64,000 nt of DNA. Origin: Ricordea florida (lineage: Eukaryota > Cnidaria > Anthozoa > Corallimorpharia > Ricordeidae). Positions 1 through 11,687 of the stretch are shown in pieces (positions within the stretch are counted from its first letter, which is position 1; the number at the start of each line of letters is the position of its first letter). Below the pieces are notes generated by a model. That model did not search any database. It had not been told where the DNA came from and saw only the letters and a list, made by a program, of their open reading frames with translations. The translations under genes and the position numbers were made by a program. Location of the stretch: assembly GCA_949710005.1 (NCBI GenBank), contig OX453272.1:21055929-21119928 (forward strand), given 5' to 3'.

Positions 1-205
1 AGCCATAGATCAAAATTTAGCTAAGAAGATGTAGATTGTGTGATATAATTTTCAGAGGGATTTACGTAGCCGTTTTTGAGAACGAGCTATTCTAAAACAG
101 TGTAATTTCTCAAAATCAGCCCGTACGGTCGCGTAAGCGTTAGTGTACAAAAGGTAGTCTACTTGAAAGGGCCATTTCTCGGGTTGTACTGAACCGATTT
201 GAGTG
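1..205 (+). repeat. Reference monomer of the satellite (phase used for all coordinates)
   Basis: The monomer begins 'agccatagatcaaaattt' and ends 'gaaccgatttgagtg'. The consensus has about 81 G+C of 205 (39.5%), with 49 G and 32 C on the plus strand. It carries 9 CpG dinucleotides, five of them clustered at monomer positions 122-139 (around 'ccgtacggtcgcgtaagcg'). Short A/T tracts lie at positions 12-18, 73-77, 94-97, 112-115 and 149-152. This particular copy differs from the consensus by 'gggattta' for 'ggggttta' and 'ttacgtag' for 'ttacttag'. The length is close to one nucleosome plus linker, a common size for satellites; whether nucleosomes are phased on it cannot be told from sequence. 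Confidence 0.95.
74..115. repeat. 9-bp perfect inverted repeat inside each consensus monomer
   Basis: Arms 'ttttgagaa' (monomer positions 74-82) and 'ttctcaaaa' (107-115) are exact reverse complements separated by 24 bp. The dyad is present in most of the 312 monomers. It is weakened in two variant classes: those reading 'ttttttaaaaaggg' in the left arm, several of which also read 'ttgtcaaaa' in the right arm, and those reading 'ttgttttttagaa'. Shorter palindromes in the same monomer are 'aaattt' (13-18), 'ttagctaa' (17-24), 'ccgtacgg' (121-128) and 'gtagtctac' (154-162). Dyad symmetry has been linked to centromeric satellites lacking a CENP-B box; relevance here is an inference. Confidence 0.75.
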
Positions 206-1025
206 AGCCATAGATCAAAATTTAGCTAAGAAGATGTAGATTGTGTGATATAATTTTCAGAGGGGTTTACTTAGCCGTTTTTGAGAACGAGCTATTCTAA
301 AACAGTGTAAATTCTCAAAATCAGCCAGTACGGTCGCGTAAGCGTTAGTGTACAAAAGGTAGTCTACTTGAAAGGGCCATTTATCGGGTTGTACTGAACC
401 GATTTGAGTGAGCCATAGATCAAAATTTAGCTAAGAAGATGTAGATTGTGTGATATAATTTTATGAGGGGTTTACTTAGCCGTTTTTGAGAACGAGCTAT
501 TCTAAAACAGTGTAATTTCTCAAAATCAGCCCGTACGGTCGCGTAAGCGTTAGTGTACAAAAGGTAGTCTACTTGAAAGGGCCATTTCTCGGGTTGTACT
601 GAACCGATTGGAGTGAGCCATAGATCAAAATTTAGCTAAGAAGATGTATATTGTGTGATATCATTTTCAGAGGGGTTTACTTAGCCGTTTTTGAGAACGA
701 GCTATTCTAAAACAGTGTAATTTCTCAAAATCAGCCCGTACGGTCGCGTAAGCGTTAGTGTGCAAAAGGTAGTCTACTTGAAAGGGCCATTTCTCGGGTT
801 GTACTGAACCGATTTGAGTGAGCCATAGATCAAAATTTAGCTAAGAAGATGTAGATTGTGTGATATAATTTTCAGAGGGGTTTACTTAGCCGTTTTTTAA
901 AAAGGGCTATTCTAAAACAGTGTAATTTCTCAAAATCAGCCCGTACAGTCGCGTAAGCCTTAGTGTACAAAAGGTAGTCTACTTGAAAGGGCCATTTCTC
1001 GGGTTGTACTGAACCGATTTGAGTG

Positions 1026-1231
1026 AGCCATAGATCAAAATTTTAGCTAACAAGATGTAGATTGTGTGATATAATTTTATGAGGGGTTTACTTAGCCGTT
1101 TTTGAGAACGAGCTATTCTAAAACAGTGTAATTTCTCAAAATCAGCCCGTACGGTCGCGTAAGCGTTAGTGTACAAAAGGTAGTCTACTTGAAAGGGCCA
1201 TTTCTCGGGTTGTACTGAACCGATTTGAGTG
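1026..1231 (+). repeat. 206-bp monomer with a one-base T insertion
   Basis: The tract 'caaaattt' of the consensus is 'caaaatttt' here (T run at 1041-1044), making this monomer 206 bp. It also carries 'aacaag' for 'aagaag' and 'tttatgagg' for 'ttcagagg'. The inserted base shifts the minus-strand frame so that a TGA reading across 'tcaaaattt' is avoided, which opens a 65-codon frame (979-1176) starting at TTG. No other monomer shows this insertion, so it looks like a recent private change and the open frame is fortuitous. Confidence 0.9.
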
Positions 1232-1507
1232 AGCCATAGATCAAAATTTAGCTAAGAAGATGTAGATTGTGTGATATAATTTTCGGAGGGGTTTACTTAG
1301 CCGTTTTTGAGAACTAGCTATTCTAAAACAGTGTAATTTCTCAAAATCAGCCCGTACGGTCGCGTAAGCGTTAGTGTACAAAAGGTAGTCTACTTGAAAG
1401 GGCCATTTCTCGGGTTGTACTGAACCGATTTGAGTGAGCCATAGATCAAAATTTAGCTAAGAAGATGTAGATTGTGTGATATAATTTTCAGAGGGGTTTA
1501 CTTAGCT

Positions 1508-4500
1508 GTTTTTGAGAACGAGCTATTCTAAAACAGTGTAATTTCTCAAAATCAGCCCGTACGGTCGCGTAAGCGTTAGTGTACAAAAGGTAGTCTACTT
1601 GAAAGGGCCATTTCTCGGGTTGTACTGAACCGATTTGAGTGAGCCATAGATCAAAATTTAGCTAAGAAGATGTAGATTGTGTGATATCATTTTCAGAGGG
1701 GTTTACTTAGCCGTTTTTGAGAACGAGCTATTCTAAAACAGTGTAATTTCTCAAAATCAGCCCGTACGGTCGCGTAAGCGTTAGTGTACAAAAGGTAGTC
1801 TACTTGAAAGGGCCATTTCTCGGGTTGTACTGAACCGATTTGAGTGAGCCATAGATCAAAATTTAGCTAAGAAGATGTAGATTGTGTGATATAATTTTCA
1901 GAGGGATTTACTTAGCCGTTTTTGAGAACGAGCTATTCTAAAACAGTGTAATTTCTCAAAATCAGCCCGTACGGTCGCGTAAGCGTTAGTGTACAAAAGG
2001 TAGTCTACTTGAAAGGGCCATTTCTCGGGTTGTACTGAACCGATTTGAGTGAGCCATAGATCAAAATTTAGCTAAGAAGATGTAGATTGTGTGATATAAT
2101 TTTCAGAGGGGTTTACTTAGCCGTTTTTGAGAACGAGCTATTCTAAAACAGTGTAAATTCTCAAAATCAGCCCGTACGGTCGCGTAAGCGTTAGTGTACA
2201 AAAGGTAGTCTACTTGAAAGGGCCATTTCTCGGGTTGTACTGAACCGATTTGAGTGAGCCATAGATAAAAATTTAGCTAAGAAGATGTAGATTGTGTGAT
2301 ATAATTTTCAGAGGGGTTTACTTAGCCGTTTTTGAGAACGAGCTATTCTAAAACAGTGTAATTTCTCAAAATCAGCCCGTACGGTCGCGTAAGCGTTAGT
2401 GTACAAAAGGTAGTCTACTTGAAAGGGCCATTTCTCGGGTTGTACTGAACCGATTTGAGTGAGCCATAGATCAAAATTTAGCTTAGAAGATGTAGATTGT
2501 GTGATATCATTTTCAGAGGGGTTTACGTAGCCGTTTTTGAGAACGAGCTATTCTAAAACAGTGTAATTTCTCAAAATCAGCCCGTACGGTCGCATAAGCG
2601 TTAGTGTGCAAAAGGTAGTCTACTTGAAAGGGCCATTTCTCGGGTTGTACTGAACCGATTTGAGTGAGCCATAGATCAAAATTTAGCTAAGAAGATGTAG
2701 ATTGTGTGATATAATTTTCAGAGGGGTTTACTTAGCCGTTTTTGAGAACGAGCTATTCTAAAACAGTGTAATTTCTCAAAATCAGCCCGTACGGTCGCGT
2801 AAGCGTTAGTGTACAAAAGGTAGTCTACTTGAAAGGGCCATTTCTCGGGTTGTACTGAACCGATTTGAGTGAGCCATAGATCAAAATTTAGCTAAGAAGA
2901 TGTAGATTGTCTGATATCATTTTCAGAGGGGTTTACTTAGCCGTTTTTGAGAACGAGCTATTCTAAAACAGTGTAATTTCTCAAAATCAGCCCGTACGGT
3001 CGCGTAAGCGTTAGTGTACAAAAGGTAGTCTACTTGAAAGGGCCATTTCTCGGGTTGTACTGAACCGATTTGAGTGAGCCATAGATCAAAATTTAGCTAA
3101 GAAGATGTAGATTGTGTGATATAATTTTCAGAGGGGTTTACTTAGCCGTTTTTGAGAACGAGCTATTCTAAAACAGTGTAATTTCTCAAAATCAGCCCGT
3201 ACGGTCGCGTAAGCGTTAGTGTACAAAAGGTAGTCTACTTGAAAGGGCCATTTCTCGGGTTGTACTGAACCGATTTGAGTGAGCCATAGATCAAAATTTA
3301 GCTAAGAAGATGTAGATTGTGTGATATCATTTTCAGAGGGGTTTACTTAGCCGTTTTTGAGAACGAGCTATTCTAAAACAGTGTAATTTCTCAAAATCAG
3401 CCCGTACGGTCGCGTAAGCGTTAGTGTACAAAAGGTAGTCTACTTGAAAGGGCCATTTCTCGGGTTGTACTGAACCGATTTGAGTGAGCCATAGATCAAA
3501 ATTTAGCTAAGAAGATGTAGATTGTGTGATATAATTTTCAGAGGGATTTACTTAGCCGTTTTTGAGAACGAGCTATTCTAAAACAGTGTAATTTCTCAAA
3601 ATCAGCCCGTACGGTCGCGTAAGCGTTAGTGTACAAAAGGTAGTCTACTTGAAAGGGCCATTTCTCGGGTTGTACTGAACCGATTTGAGTGAGCCATAGA
3701 TCAAAATTTAGCTAAGAAGATGTAGATTGTGTGATATAATTTTCAGAGGGGTTTACTTAGCCGTTTTTGAGAACGAGCTATTCTAAAACAGTGTAAATTC
3801 TCAAAATCAGCCCGTACGGTCGCGTAAGCGTTAGTGTACAAAAGGTAGTCTACTTGAAAGGGCCATTTCTCGGGTTGTACTGAACCGATTTGAGTGAGCC
3901 ATAGATCAAAATTTAGCTAAGAAGATGTAGATTGTGTGATATAATTTTCAGAGGGGTTTACTTAGCCGTTTTTGAGAACGAGCTATTCTAAAACAGTGTA
4001 ATTTCTCAAAATCAGCCCGTACGGTCGCGTAAGCGTTAGTGTACAAAAGGTAGTCTACTTGAAAGGGCCATTTCTCGGGTTGTACTGAACCGATTTGAGT
4101 GAGCCATAGATCAAAATTTAGCTAAGAAGATGTAGATTGTGTGATATCATTTTCAGAGGGGTTTACTTAGCCGTTTTTGAGAACGAGCTATTCTAAAACA
4201 GTGTAATTTCTCAAAATCAGCCCGTACGGTCGCGTAAGCGTTAGTGTACAAAAGGTAGTCTACTTGAAAGGGCCATTTCTCGGGTTGTACTGAACCGATT
4301 TGAGTGAGCCATAGATCAAAATTTAGCTAAGAAGATGTAGATTGTGTGATATAATTTTCAGAGGGATTTACTTAGCCGTTTTTGAGAACGAGCTATTCTT
4401 AAACAGTGTAATTTCTCAAAATCAGCCCGTACGGTCGCGTAAGCGTTAGTGTACAAAAGGTAGTCTACTTGAAAGGGCCATTTCTCGGGTTGTACTGAAC

Positions 4501-7500
4501 CGATTTGAGTGAGCCATAGATCAAAATTTAGCTAAGAAGATGTAGATTGTGTGATATAATTTTCAGAGGGGTTTACTTAGCCGTTTTTGAGAACGAGCTA
4601 TTCTAAAACAGTGTAAATTCTCAAAATCAGCCCGTACGGTCGCGTAAGCGTTAGTGTACAAAAGGTAGTCTACTTGAAAGGGCCATTTCTCGGGTTGTAC
4701 TGAACCGATTTGAGTGAGCCATAGATAAAAATTTAGCTAAGAAGATGTAGATTGTGTGATATAATTTTCAGAGGGGTTTACTTAGCCGTTTTTGAGAACG
4801 AGCTATTCTAAAACAGTGTAATTTCTCAAAATCAGCCCGTACGGTCGCGTAAGCGTTAGTGTACAAAAGGTAGTCTACTTGAAAGGGCCATTTCTCGGGT
4901 TGTACTGAACCGATTTGAGTGAGCCATAGATCAAAATTTAGCTTAGAAGATGTAGATTGTGTGATATCATTTTCAGAGGGGTTTACGTAGCCGTTTTTGA
5001 GAACGAGCTATTCTAAAACAGTGTAATTTCTCAAAATCAGCCCGTACGGTCGCATAAGCGTTAGTGTGCAAAAGGTAGTCTACTTGAAAGGGCCATTTCT
5101 CGGGTTGTACTGAACCGATTTGAGTGAGCCATAGATCAAAATTTAGCTAAGAAGATGTAGATTGTGTGATATAATTTTCAGAGGGGTTTACTTAGCCGTT
5201 TTTGAGAACGAGCTATTCTAAAACAGTGTAATTTCTCAAAATCAGCCCGTACGGTCGCGTAAGCGTTAGTGTACAAAAGGTAGTCTACTTGAAAGGGCCA
5301 TTTCTCGGGTTGTACTGAACCGATTTGAGTGAGCCATAGATCAAAATTTAGCTAAGAAGATGTAGATTGTCTGATATCATTTTCAGAGGGGTTTACTTAG
5401 CCGTTTTTGAGAACGAGCTATTCTAAAACAGTGTAATTTCTCAAAATCAGCCCGTACGGTCGCGTAAGCGTTAGTGTACAAAAGGTAGTCTACTTGAAAG
5501 GGCCATTTCTCGGGTTGTACTGAACCGATTTGAGTGAGCCATAGATCAAAATTTAGCTAAGAAGATGTAGATTGTGTGATATAATTTTCAGAGGGGTTTA
5601 CTTAGCCGTTTTTGAGAACGAGCTATTCTAAAACAGTGTAATTTCTCAAAATCAGCCCGTACGGTCGCGTAAGCGTTAGTGTACAAAAGGTAGTCTACTT
5701 GAAAGGGCCATTTCTCGGGTTGTACTGAACCGATTTGAGTGAGCCATAGATCAAAATTTAGCTAAGAAGATGTAGATTGTGTGATATCATTTTCAGAGGG
5801 GTTTACTTAGCCGTTTTTGAGAACGAGCTATTCTAAAACAGTGTAATTTCTCAAAATCAGCCCGTACGGTCGCGTAAGCGTTAGTGTACAAAAGGTAGTC
5901 TACTTGAAAGGGCCATTTCTCGGGTTGTACTGAACCGATTTGAGTGAGCCATAGATCAAAATTTAGCTAAGAAGATGTAGATTGTGTGATATAATTTTCA
6001 GAGGGATTTACTTAGCCGTTTTTGAGAACGAGCTATTCTAAAACAGTGTAATTTCTCAAAATCAGCCCGTACGGTCGCGTAAGCGTTAGTGTACAAAAGG
6101 TAGTCTACTTGAAAGGGCCATTTCTCGGGTTGTACTGAACCGATTTGAGTGAGCCATAGATCAAAATTTAGCTAAGAAGATGTAGATTGTGTGATATAAT
6201 TTTCAGAGGGGTTTACTTAGCCGTTTTTGAGAACGAGCTATTCTAAAACAGTGTAAATTCTCAAAATCAGCCCGTACGGTCGCGTAAGCGTTAGTGTACA
6301 AAAGGTAGTCTACTTGAAAGGGCCATTTCTCGGGTTGTACTGAACCGATTTGAGTGAGCCATAGATCAAAATTTAGCTAAGAAGATGTAGATTGTGTGAT
6401 ATAATTTTCAGAGGGGTTTACTTAGCCGTTTTTGAGAACGAGCTATTCTAAAACAGTGTAATTTCTCAAAATCAGCCCGTACGGTCGCGTAAGCGTTAGT
6501 GTACAAAAGGTAGTCTACTTGAAAGGGCCATTTCTCGGGTTGTACTGAACCGATTTGAGTGAGCCATAGATCAAAATTTAGCTAAGAAGATGTAGATTGT
6601 GTGATATCATTTTCAGAGGGGTTTACTTAGCCGTTTTTGAGAACGAGCTATTCTAAAACAGTGTAATTTCTCAAAATCAGCCCGTACGGTCGCGTAAGCG
6701 TTAGTGTACAAAAGGTAGTCTACTTGAAAGGGCCATTTCTCGGGTTGTACTGAACCGATTTGAGTGAGCCATAGATCAAAATTTAGCTAAGAAGATGTAG
6801 ATTGTGTGATATAATTTTCAGAGGGATTTACTTAGCCGTTTTTGAGAACGAGCTATTCTTAAACAGTGTAATTTCTCAAAATCAGCCCGTACGGTCGCGT
6901 AAGCGTTAGTGTACAAAAGGTAGTCTACTTGAAAGGGCCATTTCTCGGGTTGTACTGAACCGATTTGAGTGAGCCATAGATCAAAATTTAGCTAAGAAGA
7001 TGTAGATTGTGTGATATAATTTTCAGAGGGGTTTACTTAGCCGTTTTTGAGAACGAGCTATTCTAAAACAGTGTAAATTCTCAAAATCAGCCCGTACGGT
7101 CGCGTAAGCGTTAGTGTACAAAAGGTAGTCTACTTGAAAGGGCCATTTCTCGGGTTGTACTGAACCGATTTGAGTGAGCCATAGATAAAAATTTAGCTAA
7201 GAAGATGTAGATTGTGTGATATAATTTTCAGAGGGGTTTACTTAGCCGTTTTTGAGAACGAGCTATTCTAAAACAGTGTAATTTCTCAAAATCAGCCCGT
7301 ACGGTCGCGTAAGCGTTAGTGTACAAAAGGTAGTCTACTTGAAAGGGCCATTTCTCGGGTTGTACTGAACCGATTTGAGTGAGCCATAGATCAAAATTTA
7401 GCTTAGAAGATGTAGATTGTGTGATATCATTTTCAGAGGGGTTTAGGTAGCCGTTTTTGAGAACGAGCTATTCTAAAACAGTGTAATTTCTCAAAATCAG

Positions 7501-7663
7501 CCCGTACGGTCGCATAAGCGTTAGTGTGCAAAAGGTAGTCTACTTGAAAGGGCCATTTCTCGGGTTGTACTGAACCGATTTGAGTGAGCCATAGATCAAA
7601 ATTTAGCTAAGAAGATGTAGATTGTGTGATATAATTTTCAGAGGGGTTTACTTAGCCGTTTTT
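1508..7663 (+). repeat. 12-mer higher-order repeat, 2460 bp, about 2.5 copies
   Basis: Sequence from 1508 to about 5203 matches the sequence 2460 bp downstream (12 x 205) with very few differences. Markers at exact 2460-bp spacing include 'gagggattta' (1901, 4361, 6821; and 3541, 6001), 'gtgtaaattc' (2151, 4611), 'gcttagaag' plus 'ttacgtag' (about 2483/2526, 4943/4986, 7403/7446, the last changed to 'ttaggtag'), 'cgcataagcg' plus 'gtgtgc' (2591, 5051, 7511) and 'gtctgatatc' (2908, 5368, 7828). Differences between copies include 'attcta' (about 1940) against 'attctt' (4400, 6860). The left edge is set by a mismatch at 1507 and the right edge by one at 7664. Within the unit a 4-monomer sub-block is itself repeated at 820 bp (3541 and 4361). 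This is the cleanest HOR in the window. Confidence 0.9.
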
Positions 7664-8960
7664 TAGAACGAGCTATTCTAAAACAGTGTAATTTCTCAAA
7701 ATCAGCCCGTACGGTCGCGTAAGCGTTAGTGTACAAAAGGTAGTCTACTTGAAAGGGCCATTTCTCGGGTTGTACTGAACCGATTGGAGTGAGCCATAGA
7801 TCAAAATTTAGCTAAGAAGATGTAGATTGTCTGATATCATTTTCAGAGGGGTTTACTTAGCCGTTTTTGAGAACGAGCTATTCTAAAACAGTGTAATTTC
7901 TCAAAATCAGCCCGTACGGTCGCGTAAGCGTTAGTGTGCAAAAGGTAGTCTACTTGAAAGGGCCATTTCTCGGGTTGTACTGAACCGATTTGAGTGAGCC
8001 ATAGATCAAAATTTAGCTAAGAAGATGTAGATTGTGTGATATAATTTTCAGAGGGGTTTACTTAGCCGTTTTTGAGAACGAGCTATTCTAAAACAGTGTA
8101 ATTTCTCAAAATCAGCCCGTACGGTCGCGTAAGCGTTAGTGTACAAAAGGTAGTCTACTTGAAAGGGCCATTTCTCGGGTTGTACTGAACCGATTGGAGT
8201 GAGCCATAGATCAAAATTTAGCTAAGAAGATGTAGATTGTCTGATATCATTTTCAGAGGGGTTTACTTAGCCGTTTTTGAGAACGAGCTATTCTAAAACA
8301 GTGTAATTTCTCAAAATCAGCCCGTACGGTCGCGTAAGCGTTAGTGTGCAAAAGGTAGTCTACTTGAAAGGGCCATTTCTCGGGTTGTACTGAACCGATT
8401 TGAGTGAGCCATAGATCAAAATTTAACTAAGAAGATGTAGATTGTGTGATATAATTTTCAGAGGGGTTTACTTAGCCGTTTTTTAAAAAGGGCTATTCTA
8501 AAACAGTGTAATTTCTCAAAATCAGCCCGTACGGTCGCGTAAGCCTTAGTGTACAAAAGGTAGTCTACTTGAAAGGGCCATTTCTCGGGTTGTACTGAAC
8601 CGATTTGAGTGAGCCATAGATCAAAATTTAGCTAAGAAGATGTAGATTGTGTGATATAATTTTCAGAGGGGTTTACTTAGCCGTTTTTGAGAACGAGCTA
8701 TTCTAAAACAGTGTAATTTCTCAAAATCAGCCCGTACGGTCGCGTAAGCGTTAGTGTACAAAAGGTAGTCTACTTGAAAGGGCCATTTCTCGGGTTGTAC
8801 TTAACCGATTTGAGTGAGCCATAGATCAAAATTTAGCTAAGAAGATGTAAATTGTGTGATATAATTTTCAGAGGGGTTTACTTAGCCGTTTTTGAGAACG
8901 AGCTATTCTAAAACAGTGTAATTTCTCAAAATCAGCCCGTGCGGTCGCGTAAGCGTTAGT
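7664..8960 (+). repeat. Transition zone with a two-monomer (410 bp) repeat
   Basis: After the 12-mer HOR the register breaks. From about 7665 to 8424 a dimer recurs at 410 bp: 'gattggag' followed by 'gtctgatatc' and 'gtgtgc' occurs in the stretches beginning about 7784 and 8194. It is followed by a 'ttttttaaaaaggg' plus 'aagcctt' monomer (around 8481-8550) and near-consensus monomers. One of these has the private variant 'tacttaacc' (about 8800), another 'ccgtgcgg' (about 8938). The dimer variants derive from the last part of the 12-mer unit. No gene is present. Confidence 0.7.
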
Positions 8961-10661
8961 GTACAAAAGGTAGTCTACTTGAAAGGGCCATTTCTCGGGT
9001 TGTACTGAATCGATTTGAGTGAGCCATAGATCAAAATTTAGCTAAGAAGATGTAGATTGTGTGATATAATTTTATGAGGGGTTTACTTAGCCGTTTTTGA
9101 GAACGAGCTATTCTAAAACAGTGTAATTTCTCAAAATCAGCCCGTACGGTCGCGTAAGCGTTAGTGTACAAAAGGTAGTCTACTTGAAAGGGCCATTTCT
9201 CGGGTTGTACTGAACCGATTTGAGTGAGCCATAGATCAAAATTTAGCTAAGAAGATGTAGATTGTGTGATATCATTTTCAGAGGGGTTTACTTAGCCGTT
9301 TTTGAGAACGAGCTATTCTAAAACAGTGTAATTTCTCAAAATCAGCTTGTACGGTCGCGTAAGCGTTAGTGTGCAAAAGGTAGTCTACTTGAAAGGGCCA
9401 TTTCTCGGGTTGTACTGAACCGATTTGAGTGAGCCATAGATAAAAATTTAGCTAAGAAGATGTAGATTGTGTGATATAATTTTCAGAGGGGTTTACTTAG
9501 CTGTTTTTTAAAAAGGGCTATTCTAAAACAGTGTAATTTCTCAAAATCAGCCCGTACGGTCGCGTAAGCCTTAGTCTACAAAAGGTAGTCTACTTGAAAG
9601 GGCCATTTCTCGGGTTGTACTGAACCGATTTGAGTGAGCCATAGATCAAAATTTAGCTAAGAAGATGTAGATTGTGTGATATAATTTTATGAGGGGTTTA
9701 CTTAGCCGTTTTTGAGAACGAGCTATTCTAAAACAGTGTAATTTCTCAAAATCAGCCCGTACGGTCGCGTAAGCGTTAGTGTACAAAAGGTAGTCTACTT
9801 GAAAGGGCCATTTCTCGGGTTGTACTGAACCGATTTGAGTGAGCCATAGATCAAAATTTAGCTAAGAAGATGTAGATTGTGTGATATAATTTTCAGAGGG
9901 GTTTACTTAGCCGTTTTTGAGAACGAGCTATTCTAAAACAGTGTAATTTCTCAAAATCAGCCCGTACGGTCGCGTAAGCGTTAGTGTACAAAAGGTAGTC
10001 TACTTGAAAGGGCCATTTCTCGGGTTGTACTGAACCGATTTGAGTGAGCCATAGATCAAAATTTAGCTAACAAGATGTAGATTGTGTGATATAATTTTCA
10101 GAGGGGTTTACTTAGCCGTTTTTGAGAACGAGCTATTCTAAAACAGTGTAATTTCTCAAAATCAGCCCGTACGGTCGCGTAAGCGTTAGTGTACAAAAGG
10201 TAGTCTACTTGAAAGGGCCATTTCTCGGGTTGTACTGAACCGATTTGAGTGAGCCATAGAACAAAATTTAGCTAAGAAGATGTAGATTGTGTGATATAAT
10301 TTTCAGAGGGGTTTACTTAGCCGTTTTTGAGAACGGGCTATTCTAAAATAGTGTAATTTGTCAAAATCAGCCCGTACGGTCGCGTAAGCGTTAGTGTACA
10401 AAAGGTAGTCTACTTGAAAGGGCCATTTCTCGGGTTGTACTGAACCGATTTGAGTGAGCCATAGATCAAAATTTAGCTAAGAAGATGTAGATTGTGTGAT
10501 ATAATTTTCAGTGGGGTTTACTTAGCCGTTTTTGAGAACGAGCTATTCTAAAACAGTGTAATTTCTCAAAATCAGCCCGTACGGTCGCGTAAGCGTTAGT
10601 GTACAAAAGGTAGTCTACTTGAAAGGGCCATTTCTCGGGTTGTACTGAACCGATTTGAGTG

Positions 10662-11071
10662 AGCCATAGATCAAAATTTAGCTAAGAAGATGTAGATTGT
10701 GTGATATAATTTTCAGAGGGGTTTACTTAGCCGTTTTTGAGAACGAGCTATTCTAAAACAGTGTAATTTCTCAAAATAAGCCCGTACGGTCGCGTAAGCC
10801 TTAGTGTACAAAAGGTAGTAAACTCGAAAGGCCCATTTCTCGGGTTGTACTGAACCGATTTGAGTGAGCCATAGATCAAAATTTAGCTAAGAAGATGTAG
10901 ATTGTGTGATATTTTTTTTAGAGGGGTTTACTTAGCCGTTTTTTAGAACGAGCTATTCTAAAACAGTGTAATTTCTCAAAATCAGCCCGTACGGTCGCGT
11001 AAGCGTTAGTGTACAAAAGGTAGTCTACTTGAAAGGGCCATTTCTCGGGTTGTACTGAACCGATTTGAGTG
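10662..11071 (+). repeat. Two strongly variant adjacent monomers (copied at 14558-14967)
   Basis: The monomer at 10662 carries 'aataagccc', 'aagcctt', 'gtaaactcg' and 'aggcccat', and its right neighbour carries 'gatatttttttta' and 'ttttttagaa'. That is an unusually dense cluster of changes within a few hundred bases. The same pair with the same changes sits 3896 bp downstream in the second 19-mer copy, so the mutations predate that duplication. Nothing suggests a gene or an inserted element; the length of both monomers stays 205 bp. Confidence 0.8.
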
Positions 11072-11276
11072 AGCCATGGATCAAAATTTAGCTAAGAAGA
11101 TGTAGATTGAGTGATATAATTTTCAGAGGGGTTTACTTAGCCGTTTTTTAAAACGAGCTATTCTAAAACAGGGTAATTTCTCAAAATCAGCCCGTATGGT
11201 CGCGTAAGCCTTAGTGTACAAAAGGTAGTCTACTTGAAAGGGCCATTTCTCGGGTTGTACTGAACCGATTTGAGTG

Positions 11277-11482
11277 AGCCATAGATCAAAATTTAGCTAA
11301 GAAGATGTAGATTGTGTGATATAAATTTTAAGAGGGATTTACTTAGCCGTTTTTGAGAACGAGCTATTCTAAAACAGTGTAATTTCTCAAAATCAGCCCG
11401 TACGGTCGCTTAAGCGTTAGTGTGCAAAAGGTAGTCTACTTGAAAGGGCCATTTCTCGGGTTGTACTGAACCGATTTGAGTG
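11277..11482 (+). repeat. 206-bp monomer in copy 1 of the 19-mer HOR
   Basis: This monomer reads 'gatataaattttaagaggg' where the consensus has 'gatataattttcagagggg', a net gain of one base. It also reads 'tcgcttaagcg' and 'gtgtgc'. It is the paralogue of the 206-bp monomer at 15583-15788, which shares all of these changes. Confidence 0.88.
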
Positions 11483-11687
11483 AGCCATAGATCAAAATTT
11501 AGCTAAGAAGATGTAGATTGTGTGATATAATTTTCAGAGGGGTTTACTTAGCCGTTTTTGAGAACGAGCTATTCTAAAACAGTGTAATTTCTCAAAATCA
11601 GCCCGTACGGTCGCGTAAGCGTTAGTGTAAAAAAGGTAGTCTACTTAAAAGGGCCATTTCTTGGGTTGTACTGAACCGATTTGAGTG

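Larger units (their letters stand above)
1..1507 (+). repeat. Leading block of diverse monomers, relative of the 19-mer family
   Basis: Seven and a bit monomers precede the 12-mer HOR. The run from 411 shows an ordered set of diagnostic variants: 'tttatgagg' (411 monomer), 'atatcatt' plus 'gtgtgc' (616 monomer), 'ttttttaaaaaggg' plus 'aagcctt' (821 monomer) and 'tttatgagg' again (1026 monomer). The same four-monomer order occurs from 9022 onward and largely again from 12918. The offset between 411 and 9022 is 8611 bp, 42 monomers plus the one-base insertion at about 1041. This block is therefore probably a displaced fragment of the unit that forms the HOR at 9-16.6 kb. No gene is present. Confidence 0.7.

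Noticed and set aside
35..55. Promoter-like 'tgatataat' (extended -10 or TATA-like) in every monomer
   Set aside because: It recurs in nearly all 312 monomers as part of the repeat, with no adjacent gene or convincing upstream element. Transcription of satellites is possible but nothing here shows it.
181..200. tRNA-like or RNA polymerase III internal promoter around 'gggttgtactgaaccga'
   Set aside because: The hairpin has only a 4-bp stem and the B-box consensus is not met; no A box at the right distance and no cloverleaf could be folded.
1..205. CENP-B box
   Set aside because: I searched the consensus on both strands for the TTCG...A..CGGG core. 'ctcgggttgtactgaaccga' and 'gcccgtacggtcgcg' were the nearest stretches and neither fits the required spacing and bases.
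979..1176. 65-codon open frame on the minus strand
   Set aside because: It starts at TTG, lies wholly in satellite, and exists only because the 206-bp monomer at 1026 has an extra T that shifts the frame past a TGA. No other monomer has it, there is no ribosome-binding or splice context, and the peptide shows no recognisable domain.
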